Source: Citrobacter amalonaticus Y19 (GTDB taxonomy: Bacteria; Pseudomonadota; Gammaproteobacteria; Enterobacterales; Enterobacteriaceae). From it: a stretch of DNA of 64,000 nt. Numbering within the stretch: the stretch's first letter is position 1; each line of letters starts with the position of its first letter. The stretch is taken from contig NZ_CP011132.1 of NCBI RefSeq assembly GCF_000981805.1, positions 248,001 to 312,000 on the forward strand. Direction: 5' to 3'. The notes under the pieces are model-generated. The model ran no database searches and had not been told where the DNA came from. It saw only the letters and a program-made list of their open reading frames with translations. A program made the position numbers and the translations under genes. Shown piece after piece: positions 52,600 to 62,035 of this stretch.

Positions 52600-53445
52600 A
52601 TGAATCTTCTTGAACTGACTCTCCTGAGTGGACAACACGACAATCATGAAACGGGCGGCAAGATCCCGTGGAATGATCCGGACTTCAGCCGCAGAATGCT
52701 GGAAAACCATTTGTCCCAGGAGCACGACTGGGCCAGTCGTAAACTCTCTGTTATCGAGCAACAGGTTGACTGGATCGCCTGTCAACTTCCCGTGGGCGCA
52801 AAGATACTTGATCTGGGATGCGGACCCGGCTTTTACACGCAACGCCTCGCACAGCGCGGGTTTGATTGCACTGGCGTTGATTTTTCTCCGGCCTCTGTTC
52901 AGTGGGCGCGGGAACAGGCGCAGCGCGCAGGGCTGGACATTGATTATCAGGAACAGGATGTCCGCGACTACCAGCCCGGCGACACTTTTGACTTCATCAT
53001 GATGACCTTCGGTGAAATCAATGTCTTCAGCATTGAGGATGCGCAACGGCTGGTGGCGCGCTGTCAGGCCTGGCTGAAACCAGGAGGCTTGCTGCTGATT
53101 GAGGTGCATACGTTTGATGAAGTCAAAAGGCAGGGGACGGCACAACCGTCCTGGCAGCGCTGTTCGCAGGGGCTGTTTCTCGCCGAACCGCATCTGTTGC
53201 TGAGCGAAAATAGCTGGAATGAGGAAATGCAAACCAGCACCACGACGTTCTGGGCGCTCAAGGCCGACGCCAGCGTCGTGCATTTTTGCAGCCAGACGCG
53301 CGCCTGGCGGGACGAAGAGTATCTGCAGTTGCTGGCGCAGTGCGGTTTTCACACCATAACCCGCGTTGCCGCTGACGACTGGCCGGTCAGTGACACCTTT
53401 GCCGGGAAGCTCTATGCGCTGATGGCCCGTCGCGAAACGGCGTAA
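52600..53445 (+). CDS. Class I SAM-dependent methyltransferase
   Basis: A 281-residue protein with SAM motif I I-L-D-L-G-C-G-P-G-F near residue 70 and D-F-S-P-A-S near 90. The C-terminal half is not diagnostic of a substrate. It is a single gene with its own terminator and no functional link to its neighbours. Confidence 0.88.
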   Translation: MNLLELTLLSGQHDNHETGGKIPWNDPDFSRRMLENHLSQEHDWASRKLSVIEQQVDWIACQLPVGAKILDLGCGPGFYTQRLAQRGFDCTGVDFSPASVQWAREQAQRAGLDIDYQEQDVRDYQPGDTFDFIMMTFGEINVFSIEDAQRLVARCQAWLKPGGLLLIEVHTFDEVKRQGTAQPSWQRCSQGLFLAEPHLLLSENSWNEEMQTSTTTFWALKADASVVHFCSQTRAWRDEEYLQLLAQCGFHTITRVAADDWPVSDTFAGKLYALMARRETA

Positions 53446-53481
53446 ACGGCAATCTGTCCGCTTTGTTTTCAGAGAAACCTG

Positions 53482-53515
53482 ATGCCCGATGGCTCACGCT
53501 GTCGGGCATTTTTTT
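53482..53515 (+). terminator. Terminator of the methyltransferase gene
   Basis: ATGCCCGA / TCGGGCAT with a 12-base loop and a run of seven T, 36 bases after the stop. Confidence 0.8.
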
Positions 53516-53589
53516 AGACCGGGGAGCCTTACAATGCGGGAAGTGATTCACTATCATGCCTGAATCCCGCTACCTGTCAGGATCCGTCC

Positions 53590-54480
53590 ATGCTTAAAGA
53601 AAACTTCAATGAACTGCAGATCTTTCTGGTTGTCGCCAGAGAGCGGAGTTTTACCAAAGCCGCTGCGAAGATTGGCGTTTCACAATCGGCCCTCAGTCAT
53701 GCCATGAAAGCGCTGGAGGAGCGTTTGAATCTGCGCCTTTTGACCCGCACCACCCGCAGCGTGGCGCCAACCGCCGCGGGTGAGAGAATTATTGCCTGCC
53801 TGGAACCCCGCATTGCCGACCTTGAACAGGAACTGGAAGCACTCATTCAACTGAACGGGACGACCTCGGGTCATATCCGCTTGTCCGCCGGGGAGCACGC
53901 GACGCGCAGTTTGCTGTGGCCGAGGCTGAAGCCCTTTCTTAAGGACTGGCCGCAAATTAGCGTCGAGCTGGTGGTCGATAACGGTTTTGTGGATATCGTC
54001 GAAGGCCGTTTCGACGCCGGGGTGCGTCTGGGTGAAAGCGTCGATAAAGATATGGTCGCGGTAAAAATCGGCCCGGATATGCGCATGGCGGTGGTGGGAT
54101 CGCCAGACTATTTTGCTGAGCGCCCGGTGCCAGAAACGCCGCATGAATTGCAGAATCACCGGTGTATCAATATGCGCCTGCCAACCGCGGGCGGCCTGTA
54201 CCACTGGGAATTTGAGCGGGACGGCAAGCCGCTGCGCGTCAGGGTGGACGGACAGTTGACGCTAAACTTGCTCACCGAACGTATCGATGCCGCGCTGTCC
54301 GGGTTTGGCCTCACCTGCGTGCCGGAAGATTCTGTCGCAGAGTACGTCAAATCCGGCGCGCTGGTGCAGGTTTTGCAGACATGGTGCCCTGAATTTCCGG
54401 GCTACTATCTTTACTACCCCAGCCGCAAACAGCATCCGCCTGCCTTCGCACGCATGATCGAGGCATTACGCTACCCCTGA
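53590..54480 (+). CDS. LysR-family regulator
   Basis: A 296-residue LysR protein with the HTH S-F-T-K-A-A-A-K-I-G-V-S-Q-S-A-L-S-H-A and the usual effector domain with R-L-G-E-S near 145. It is of the group that often stands beside small cupin or reductase genes. Here the cupin gene faces it tail to tail, four bases away. Target not shown. Confidence 0.9.
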   Translation: MLKENFNELQIFLVVARERSFTKAAAKIGVSQSALSHAMKALEERLNLRLLTRTTRSVAPTAAGERIIACLEPRIADLEQELEALIQLNGTTSGHIRLSAGEHATRSLLWPRLKPFLKDWPQISVELVVDNGFVDIVEGRFDAGVRLGESVDKDMVAVKIGPDMRMAVVGSPDYFAERPVPETPHELQNHRCINMRLPTAGGLYHWEFERDGKPLRVRVDGQLTLNLLTERIDAALSGFGLTCVPEDSVAEYVKSGALVQVLQTWCPEFPGYYLYYPSRKQHPPAFARMIEALRYP

Positions 54481-54484
54481 GCCG

Positions 54485-54892
54485 TCAGGGGAGCTGGGCG
54501 TAGGCTTCCTCACTGACCGGCTCCAGCCATTCGTTTGAGGCTCCTTGCGCGGGCACCTCGACGGCAAGATGGGCAAACCAACTGTCTGCCGCCGCGCCGT
54601 GCCAGTGTTTTACGCCGGGGGGGATATTCACGACGTCTCCGGCGACCAGCGGCTGCGCCGGTTTATTCCACTCCTGATACCAGCCGCGCCCGCCGGTCAC
54701 CAGCAGAATTTGTCCGCCCTTGTGGTGAATATGCCAGTGATTGCGACAGCCGGGTTCAAATACCACGTTGCCAATGTTGACCCCCTGTGTGGACAACATA
54801 TTCAGGTAACTGGTCCCCTGAAAATAGCGCGCATACGCTTCGTTTTTCGGCCCTTTCGGGAAAATGCCATTACCTTCAAATTGTGCGTTCAT
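54485..54892 (-). CDS. Small cupin-domain protein
   Basis: A 135-residue cytosolic cupin with N-H-W-H-I-H-H-K-G-G-Q near 55 and K-H-W-H-G-A near 95, the metal site. It is related to the exported cupin at 36.3 kb but has no signal peptide. Cupins of this type accompany CMD proteins in aldo-keto or lactone pathways. Function not known. Confidence 0.87.
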   Translation of the reverse strand: MNAQFEGNGIFPKGPKNEAYARYFQGTSYLNMLSTQGVNIGNVVFEPGCRNHWHIHHKGGQILLVTGGRGWYQEWNKPAQPLVAGDVVNIPPGVKHWHGAAADSWFAHLAVEVPAQGASNEWLEPVSEEAYAQLP

Positions 54893-55387
54893 GATTTCTC
54901 CGGGGTTGTCAGGTTAGCGGTCAGCGCCATTACGGCGCTGGCGTTCGTCGGGACAGGAAGATTGAGACGCAGTGTAGCGTTTTCGCACCCGGCGATAATG
55001 GTCGTCAGCGGGATAGCCACTATGAATATCATTCATAAATCTCAATCAGTAAAAAAAATGACAGAAAGATACGGGGCGACCATTTTCGTGCTTTTGGTGA
55101 TAATATTTAAAGGTAAAGCATTGTTTATTAATGAATTGATGAGGAATAATTTGCACGCTTTCAATGTCAATCATTATCCTTTGCGATCAAACATAAAATC
55201 TACAAAACTAGACATCTATCGAGTTTTCATCTTAAAGTCCTGATGTTGGCACTAGACAAAACTGTCTTATGGTTATCAAATGGTTAAATAATATTTCACT
55301 GGATGTGAATGATCGGCCAGATATATGAATGGTCGGCGGGTAATTCAGTGGCTACAAGCAAGACAACACACCATTTCGGGAGAAATT
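54893..55387. other. Intergenic region before the POT transporter
   Basis: About 495 bases, G/C-rich on the left and strongly A/T-rich on the right. It must contain promoters of the cupin and transporter genes. I see no clear operator, repeat unit or gene in it. Confidence 0.45.
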
Positions 55388-56941
55388 ATGCATTCCTCTG
55401 TTAATAAAAACGAAAGCCGAACGTTCTTCGGCCATCCTTATCCGCTGGGCTCACTGTTCTTCACGGAGATGTGGGAGCGGTTTTCGTTTTACGGCATTCG
55501 TCCGTTACTGATCCTGTTCATGGCCGCGACCGTCTATGACGGCGGCATGGGACTGGCGCGTGAAAATGCGTCCGCTATCGTCGGTATTTTTGCCGGCAGC
55601 ATGTACCTGGCGGCATTGCCGGGTGGCTGGCTGGCGGACAACTGGCTCGGGCAACAGCGCGCGGTGTGGTACGGCTCGATTCTGATCGCGCTCGGCCATC
55701 TGTCTATTGCCCTGTCGGCCTGGATGGGTGACAACCTGTTCTTCATCGGCCTGATGTTTATCGTGCTGGGGTCGGGTCTGTTCAAAACCTGTATCTCAGT
55801 CATGGTGGGCACGCTTTACAAGAAAGGCGACGCCCGTCGTGACGGCGGTTTCTCGCTGTTCTACATGGGCATTAACATGGGGTCATTCATCGCCCCGCTG
55901 ATCTCCGGCTGGTTGATCAAATCTCACGGCTGGCACTGGGGCTTTGGTATCGGCGGGATCGGGATGCTGGTCGCGCTGGTCATCTTCCGCGTGTTTGCCG
56001 TTCCCTCCATGAAACGCTACGACAGCGAAGTGGGGCTTGATTCGACATGGAACAGCCCGGTGGCGAAGAAAAACGGCGTGGGTGGCTGGTTGCTGGCGCT
56101 GAGCGTCGGCGTCGCTATTATCGTGGCGCTGATTGCCCAGGGGGTGATCGTCATTAACCCGGTCGCCGTTGCCAGCATGTTGGTCTACGTTATTGCCGCT
56201 TCTGTGGCGCTCTACTTTATCTACCTGTTTGTGTTTGCGGGTCTGACCCGTAAAGAGCGTGCCAGACTGCTGGTCTGCTTTATTCTGCTGGTGTCTGCGG
56301 CCTTCTTCTGGTCCGCATTTGAGCAGAAACCAACCTCGTTCAACCTGTTCGCGAACGATTACACCAACCGCATGATCGGGGATTTTGAAATTCCTGCCGT
56401 CTGGTTCCAGTCGATCAACGCCCTGTTCATCATCCTGCTGGCACCGGTATTCAGCTGGGCCTGGCCAGCGCTGGCGCGCAAAAATGTGCGTCTGAGCAGT
56501 ATCACCAAATTTGTTATCGGTATTTTGTGCGCGGCGGCGGGCTTTGGCCTGATGATGATGGCCGCGCAGAACGTGCTGAGCAACGGTGGGGCGGGCGTAT
56601 CGCCGTTCTGGCTGGTGGGCAGCATTCTGATGCTGACGCTGGGCGAGTTGTGTCTGAGCCCGATTGGTCTGGCGACCATGACGCTGTTAGCGCCAGAAAG
56701 AATGCGGGGCCAGATGATGGGCCTGTGGTTCTGTGCCAGCGCATTGGGTAACCTGGCGGCGGGTCTGATTGGTGGGCACGTCAAGGCTGACCAACTGGAT
56801 ATGCTGCCCGACCTCTTCGCCCGCTGCTCCATTGCGCTGCTGATTTGTGCCGCTGTGCTTATCGTATTAATTGTTCCGGTTCGTCGGATGCTGGAAAACG
56901 CGCAGGTGAAAACTGAGCAGAAACCCGCCACCAATGGCTGA
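55388..56941 (+). CDS. POT/PTR-family proton-dependent peptide transporter
   Basis: A 517-residue carrier with about 14 membrane segments. The E-M-W-E-R-F-S-F-Y-G-I-R stretch (E-x-x-E-R-F-x-x-Y, proton and peptide binding) is intact near residue 30, and G-L-F-K-T-C and the long F-S-L-F-Y-M-G-I-N-M-G-S-F signature follow. It differs clearly from E. coli DtpA and DtpB at the N-terminus and resembles the DtpT-like group. The start at 55388 has GGGAGA ahead; the frame is open 21 codons further. Confidence 0.9.
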   Translation: MHSSVNKNESRTFFGHPYPLGSLFFTEMWERFSFYGIRPLLILFMAATVYDGGMGLARENASAIVGIFAGSMYLAALPGGWLADNWLGQQRAVWYGSILIALGHLSIALSAWMGDNLFFIGLMFIVLGSGLFKTCISVMVGTLYKKGDARRDGGFSLFYMGINMGSFIAPLISGWLIKSHGWHWGFGIGGIGMLVALVIFRVFAVPSMKRYDSEVGLDSTWNSPVAKKNGVGGWLLALSVGVAIIVALIAQGVIVINPVAVASMLVYVIAASVALYFIYLFVFAGLTRKERARLLVCFILLVSAAFFWSAFEQKPTSFNLFANDYTNRMIGDFEIPAVWFQSINALFIILLAPVFSWAWPALARKNVRLSSITKFVIGILCAAAGFGLMMMAAQNVLSNGGAGVSPFWLVGSILMLTLGELCLSPIGLATMTLLAPERMRGQMMGLWFCASALGNLAAGLIGGHVKADQLDMLPDLFARCSIALLICAAVLIVLIVPVRRMLENAQVKTEQKPATNG

Positions 56942-57349
56942 TCGATAATTATCCGTCTCTCACTCCGCCGGCGTTAAATACGCCGGTTTTTTTCACAATA
57001 AGTAAACGTCCACCCTCGCCATCCTCAATAATCCATGTGATTATTTCTTATATTATTTAAGGATCTCATCGTTCGTTCTTTTTGTGGTTTAATATTCTAA
57101 ATTTAAGATTATTTAAAGAGTTATGCGCTGAGCTTTCGTCATTTATCAGATTGAGCATCTGAATCACGCTTAAGACTATTTCATTTGAGAATATTATATA
57201 TTGGAGAGAAAATAGCCAAATCGGAAATCATTTGTTTATTAAATGCTACTGACTGGATTATTTCAACCTTTTTAATTTAAGGGGCGTTTGTCTGTGTCTG
57301 TAAAGTCTAAAAAAACAAATATATTCTTTTAAGTAGGGAACGGCTTATT
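56942..57349. other. A/T-rich region before the autotransporter
   Basis: 408 bases. The first 50 hold the terminator of the transporter gene; the rest is A/T-rich, as is common upstream of H-NS-silenced surface genes. TATATT-like -10 boxes are numerous and I cannot choose one. Confidence 0.5.
56968..56993 (+). terminator. Terminator of the POT transporter gene
   Basis: CCGGCG-TTAAATA-CGCCGG followed by seven T, 26 bases after the stop. Confidence 0.85.
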
Positions 57350-60328
57350 ATGAAATACTCTCTGTCTTTCGGGTTTAAACCGAATAAAATCGCATTATTG
57401 TTAAGTACTATTCTTTCTGCGTCATCGCTTCCTGTTTATGCGGAAGCGGAACGCATTTCGATTACTGATTCGGTTCCTGTCGACAAACGTACCGTGCAGG
57501 TCGCCGATGGTGCTGATGTCTCTTACATTGGCGTCGGGGCGACAGGTGCCAGCGTCACGGTCAACGGTAAAATTGACATGGTCAGCCCGGCAGGCAATAC
57601 CGGATCGAGCGTGTATGTTTCTGCCGGGGATCTGGATTTAGGTAAAGGTTCATCTATCGATTATTCTACGTTATCCAGTTCTGTCGCCGATGCCGTCAGA
57701 GTTTACGGTGGTAGCCTTAAGGCTGAAGATTTAACGATTAAACAGTCTGGCGTACCGACGATTGGTCTTTACGTCAATAACGCGGCGAATGTTGTGTTAA
57801 CCGGCGACACCCTGTTTGATTTAACGATTACCACCCCGGTCACTGTTTCATCCAGCATTATGTCTTCAGCTATTGTCGCGTATAAAGACTCGACCCTCAC
57901 CGCGGAAAACATCACCGTGAAATACGCGGATAACAAATCCCCCAGCGAAGTGGGGACGACTACCGTGGAAGCGCTGGAACTAGAGGGGCTGAGCACCAGG
58001 ATCACGGGGAATGTGAATGTTGATTTGCAGTCCACCTCGGCGGTTTACCTGGAAGGGATGAACGTCAGCAGCAATGCCGATATTATGGGTACAACCCAAA
58101 TCAAGATTACGACAGACGCAGCGGAAGATGGTGTTAAAGGCCTGGTGCTGGAGGATCATCGTGACTCCGTATCGCTGCCAGCCAGAGCGAATATAATCAA
58201 CTTTAATGATGTCAATATTGATGTCACTGATAACGCAACGGAATACGATTTTGGCTTGATTACCGGGCTGTCGTCGTTGGGGGCACTGTCGGATATTACG
58301 ATGGATAATCTTAACATTAAGGCGCGGGCGAAAGGTGATGCGACCGTCATTGGCGCACTGTTTCATGGAAGCGAAGAGGCCAGCGTCAGAATCAACAACC
58401 TGAATATCGCGGTTTCCGGGGATGATACAACCGATCTGTACGGTATTCAGGGCGTGAGTGTGGAGGACATGACCTTCAATACGCTGAATGTGCAGTCAGA
58501 GGGCGGTAACCGGGTTGAACTTGTGCGTAATGCGAATGCTAAAATCCTCGGTGATGTCACGCTGGGGAGTTTGCAGGGCGTGCAGAGTGCGCAGGGTAAC
58601 TTACTCGCTATCTATGGTTCCATCGATATCAGCAACAACAATAAATTCCAGGCGTGGGGGGATATTCAGTCCGAGAGCAATCACATCGTCAATATTAACA
58701 CCGGCGATAACTCCTACCTTTACGGCAAAACGAAGAAGGTATCCAGCGGCATTATCGATCTGGCATTCAACGGCAGCCACAGTCGTTGGGATATGACTGG
58801 CGACTCCAGCCTGACAAATCTGACGCTGAACAACGCGACGCTGAACTTTATGGCGCCAGTCACGAGTACCAGTCAGCTGACGCGTGCTGCCACAACGTTC
58901 AAAACCCTGACCGTGAGCGGCGATTATACCGGGACTAACGGTAACATCGTGATGAACAGCCAACTGGGCGATGATACTTCTCCAACTGACCGCCTGGTTA
59001 TTGCGGGTAACACCTCCGGCACCACTAACGTGAAGGTATTGAACGCGGGTGGGGCAGGTGGTCTCACGACGGAGGGTATTGAACTGATTAGTGTAGGCGG
59101 CAACTCCGACGGTGAGTTCACACAGAGCGGGCGTATTATTGCGGGTGCGTATGATTACACCCTGCAACGTGGTGAAGGCACGCAGGCGAGAAACTGGTTC
59201 CTGAGCAGTGCGCTGTCTCCGGAACCGCCAGAGCAGCCAGATCCGGTGGTTCCGGTAACGCCTGTTGACCCGGTTGATCCCGTAGACCCGCAGGATCCGG
59301 TCGAACCACACGCTCCGGTTCAGCCGCAGTCTCCGACCCCAACGCCGCGTGAACACGCGGTGCGTCCGGAAGCCGGTCTGTACGGTATGAACCTGCAGGC
59401 GGCGAATACGATGTTCAACACCCGTTTACAGGATCGTCTGGGCGAAACGCATTATGTTGACGCACTGACCGGCGAGCAGAAGGTGACCAGCCTGTGGCTG
59501 CGTAACGTGGGCGGGCATACCCGTCAGCACGACAGCAGCGACCAGTTGAACCTGCAGGCCAACCGCTATGTCATGCAACTCGGCGGCGATATTGCGCAGT
59601 GGTCTTCCGACAACACCGACCGCTACCATCTGGGGGTGATGGCGGGCTATGCCAACCAGAAAGCCCGTGCTGAAAATCAGCGTAACGGCAACCGTGCGCG
59701 CAGCGCCATCGACGGTTACAGCGTTGGCCTGTACGGCACCTGGCTTCAGGACAACGCGACCCATGAAGGCGCGTATGTCGATACCTGGGCACAGTACAGC
59801 TGGTTTGATAACACCCTTTCCGGCGACGGTGTGGAGTCAGAAGAGTATGACGCTAAAGGTTTCACCGCCTCTGTGGAATCCGGCTACACCTGGAAACTGG
59901 CGGACATCAGCGAGCGTAACGCGCTGTACATCCAGCCTAAAGCACAGGCCACCTGGATGGGCGTGAAGGCCGACGAGCACAAAGAAGTTAACGGTACCCG
60001 CGTGGAAGGTAACGGTGATGGCAACATCCAGACCCGCGTCGGCGTGCGTCTGTTCGGCAAGGGCCACAACCCGCTCGACGACGGTAAAGACCGCACCTTC
60101 CAGCCGTTTGTGGAAGCCAACTGGATCCACAACAGCAAAGACTTTGGCGTCTCAATGAACGGTGAAAACGTGGATCTGCAAGGAGCGCGCAATATTGGCG
60201 AAGTGAAAGCCGGTGTTGAAGGCCAGTTGACGAAGAACGTCGCCCTGTGGGGTAACGTCGCTCAGCAGGTTGGCAACAATGGCTACAGCGATACCTCCGC
60301 GATGATCGGAATTAAAGCAACGTTCTGA
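57350..60328 (+). CDS. AIDA/pertactin-type autotransporter (type Va)
   Basis: A 992-residue surface protein. A long signal peptide (to about A-E-A-E, residue 34) is followed by a Ser/Thr/Asn-rich beta-helix passenger to about 620, a proline-rich linker with repeated P-V-D-P-V-D-P units (625-665) and a C-terminal autotransporter barrel ending I-G-I-K-A-T-F. The passenger has no protease or other catalytic motif and is probably an adhesin. Its barrel is nearly the same as that of the protein encoded on the other strand at 62 kb. Confidence 0.93.
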   Translation: MKYSLSFGFKPNKIALLLSTILSASSLPVYAEAERISITDSVPVDKRTVQVADGADVSYIGVGATGASVTVNGKIDMVSPAGNTGSSVYVSAGDLDLGKGSSIDYSTLSSSVADAVRVYGGSLKAEDLTIKQSGVPTIGLYVNNAANVVLTGDTLFDLTITTPVTVSSSIMSSAIVAYKDSTLTAENITVKYADNKSPSEVGTTTVEALELEGLSTRITGNVNVDLQSTSAVYLEGMNVSSNADIMGTTQIKITTDAAEDGVKGLVLEDHRDSVSLPARANIINFNDVNIDVTDNATEYDFGLITGLSSLGALSDITMDNLNIKARAKGDATVIGALFHGSEEASVRINNLNIAVSGDDTTDLYGIQGVSVEDMTFNTLNVQSEGGNRVELVRNANAKILGDVTLGSLQGVQSAQGNLLAIYGSIDISNNNKFQAWGDIQSESNHIVNINTGDNSYLYGKTKKVSSGIIDLAFNGSHSRWDMTGDSSLTNLTLNNATLNFMAPVTSTSQLTRAATTFKTLTVSGDYTGTNGNIVMNSQLGDDTSPTDRLVIAGNTSGTTNVKVLNAGGAGGLTTEGIELISVGGNSDGEFTQSGRIIAGAYDYTLQRGEGTQARNWFLSSALSPEPPEQPDPVVPVTPVDPVDPVDPQDPVEPHAPVQPQSPTPTPREHAVRPEAGLYGMNLQAANTMFNTRLQDRLGETHYVDALTGEQKVTSLWLRNVGGHTRQHDSSDQLNLQANRYVMQLGGDIAQWSSDNTDRYHLGVMAGYANQKARAENQRNGNRARSAIDGYSVGLYGTWLQDNATHEGAYVDTWAQYSWFDNTLSGDGVESEEYDAKGFTASVESGYTWKLADISERNALYIQPKAQATWMGVKADEHKEVNGTRVEGNGDGNIQTRVGVRLFGKGHNPLDDGKDRTFQPFVEANWIHNSKDFGVSMNGENVDLQGARNIGEVKAGVEGQLTKNVALWGNVAQQVGNNGYSDTSAMIGIKATF

Positions 60329-60332
60329 TGTG

Positions 60333-60415
60333 AATTGCCGGATGGCGGCTGTGCCTTATCCGGCCTACAAGTGGTAAGTGTAGGCCGGATAAGCGCCAGC
60401 ACCATCCGGCAATCA
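60333..60415. repeat. REP/BIME element
   Basis: Inverted REP units ATTGCCGGATGGC ... GCCAGCACCATCCGGCAAT with inner TTATCCGGCCTACAA / TAGGCCGGATAA, directly after the autotransporter stop. The following 60416-60593 holds a 65-codon minus-strand frame ending at 60413 that I could not support as a gene. Confidence 0.88.
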
Positions 60416-60593
60416 ATAACACTTAAATAACGACTCCTCTTCATCCCCGGTAAAGTTCGGTTGCGGCAGACAGGTGTAAGCCCCCCAGTCATCCGCACGT
60501 ATGGAGACGCTACTGATGCCCTGTACTCCCCACTCGGCTGAAGAATAATGCGTCTGGTCCTTTGCCCTGTCATGGTTGTCAGGGTGAGGGAGA

Positions 60594-61103
60594 TTACCGC
60601 GCAAAACCATTATTGATACAGATCTGCCCGCTGGTGCGCAGGGTAAAGGCGATCGTTTCGGGATATTGACGGTAATAGTTATGCTCTTCTTCCAGTCCTT
60701 TTTCCTGCGCCAGTTTTACCGTCTCCAGTGAACAAGTACGGTATATTAAATCTTTTTCCATCAGTTTCTGTTTTTCAAGTTGTTGTGCGGGAGAAAGTGC
60801 CAACCATTTATCTGAAAGCGAATAATCGAAGACCACGCGCGGACCTTTTGCCTGAATGTTTTGCGCCGTAATGTACTCATCAATTTTCACACTGGATTGG
60901 CCGCGCATTTTTTTCTTTTCTTCTGTTGCGGCATATTTTGCCAGCGCGTCACTGTCCATACCGGCGATTTTTTCCTTATAGACTGCCACATAGCCCGCTG
61001 GCTGCTGGTAATGGTTGCTGTAAGCTTTACGCATATCGCTGTCGCTCATCGTACAACCGGTGAGAATAAGTGGTAATAAAAGGAGTGATCTGTTTTTTAA
61101 CAT
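60594..61103 (-). CDS. Small outer lipoprotein of unknown function
   Basis: A 169-residue lipoprotein: signal sequence MLKNRSLLLLPLILTGC with lipobox L-T-G-C (Cys17). The mature part is hydrophilic and helical, rich in Lys/Glu, with two late Cys residues. Residue 18 is Thr, not Asp, so outer membrane sorting is expected. I do not recognise a family. It lies between the two autotransporter genes. Confidence 0.78.
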   Translation of the reverse strand: MLKNRSLLLLPLILTGCTMSDSDMRKAYSNHYQQPAGYVAVYKEKIAGMDSDALAKYAATEEKKKMRGQSSVKIDEYITAQNIQAKGPRVVFDYSLSDKWLALSPAQQLEKQKLMEKDLIYRTCSLETVKLAQEKGLEEEHNYYRQYPETIAFTLRTSGQICINNGFAR

Positions 61104-61240
61104 CGGATTATTCCCATTTTGCTATTTTTATAAATAGTAAATCCCATTTCTCTCTGTGTTGAATTTATTTAAAAGAGAGTGGCTGTCTTTTGTGGTAATA
61201 ATCTTTTACCGCAAAGGGGATGGCGGAGGCAAATACTGAC

Positions 61241-61264
61241 CCCTGAAACTACTTTATTTCAGGG
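61241..61264 (-). terminator. Hairpin after yahN
   Basis: CCCTGAAA and TTTCAGGG pair across an eight-base loop, starting ten bases after the yahN stop on this strand. No T run follows. Confidence 0.45.
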
Positions 61265-61273
61265 GGGAGGGAT

Positions 61274-61906
61274 TTAGCGATGGGTAATGCCTTCGTAGAT
61301 TAGCCGTAACGCCAGCAGGCCAATAATTGCCCCGATAATTCGACTGGCGACGCGCTGTATTCTGCCGTAGCTCCGGCGCACAGCGGGCAATGAAAAGGCC
61401 TGACTCAAAAAGACGCGCCAGATAACCGAAGAGAGTACGATCCCAGCCCAGGCCATCATCCTTGCCCACATGGGCGTGTCGGCACTCAACGTGACGGAGA
61501 AGATACTGATAAAAAACAGCACGGTTTGTGGATTCGACAGATCGGTCAATAAGCCGCGACGAAAGAACACCGTCCACGGCGCGCTGACGGGTTGCTGAAG
61601 CGTCGGCATTTGCGGCGTGGCCTGGTGACGAATGCTGTTCCAGGCGAACCACAGCAGATACGCGCCGCCGCCAATTTTGATCAGCGAAAATATCGCCTCG
61701 CACTGGGTAATTAACGTCGCCATGCCGAACAGTCCCAGCCCGGAATAAACGGCATCACCTGACGCGACGCCCAGACCGGTTAATACGCCTGCGCGCCGTC
61801 CGGAGGCCAGACTGGTTTGCACGACCACAAACAGATTAGCGCCTGGGTTGAAGAAGGTTAAGACAAACAGGCCGACGGTGAGGAAAACCGCGTGCAGAGG
61901 TTCCAT
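61274..61906 (-). CDS. yahN: LysE/RhtB-family amino acid exporter YahN
   Basis: A 210-residue exporter with about six membrane segments, nearly identical to E. coli YahN (M-x-P-L-H-A-V-F-L-T-V-G-L-F, then F-F-N-P-G-A-N-L-F-V-V-V-Q-T). The family exports amino acids or lactones. The start MEPLHAV at 61906 matches E. coli and has AGGGA nine bases ahead; MWF three codons upstream is possible. Its presence downstream of thrW matches the E. coli yah region. Confidence 0.93.
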   Translation of the reverse strand: MEPLHAVFLTVGLFVLTFFNPGANLFVVVQTSLASGRRAGVLTGLGVASGDAVYSGLGLFGMATLITQCEAIFSLIKIGGGAYLLWFAWNSIRHQATPQMPTLQQPVSAPWTVFFRRGLLTDLSNPQTVLFFISIFSVTLSADTPMWARMMAWAGIVLSSVIWRVFLSQAFSLPAVRRSYGRIQRVASRIIGAIIGLLALRLIYEGITHR

Positions 61907-62035
61907 AAACCACATTTCCCTGAACTGGATAAAGTAACTCCATCTTATTTATCACAAAACCAGGGGGATGCGAATGGGATCACAAAGGGAGAGGCGGGGA
62001 AGAAAACCACCCGTGTCGCCACGGGTGGTAGAGAG

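Noticed and set aside
60413..60610. A 65-codon minus-strand frame overlapping the end of the lipoprotein gene
   Set aside because: It has no clear RBS, its stop lies in a REP element and I recognise no family. It could be a pseudogene tail but cannot be supported.
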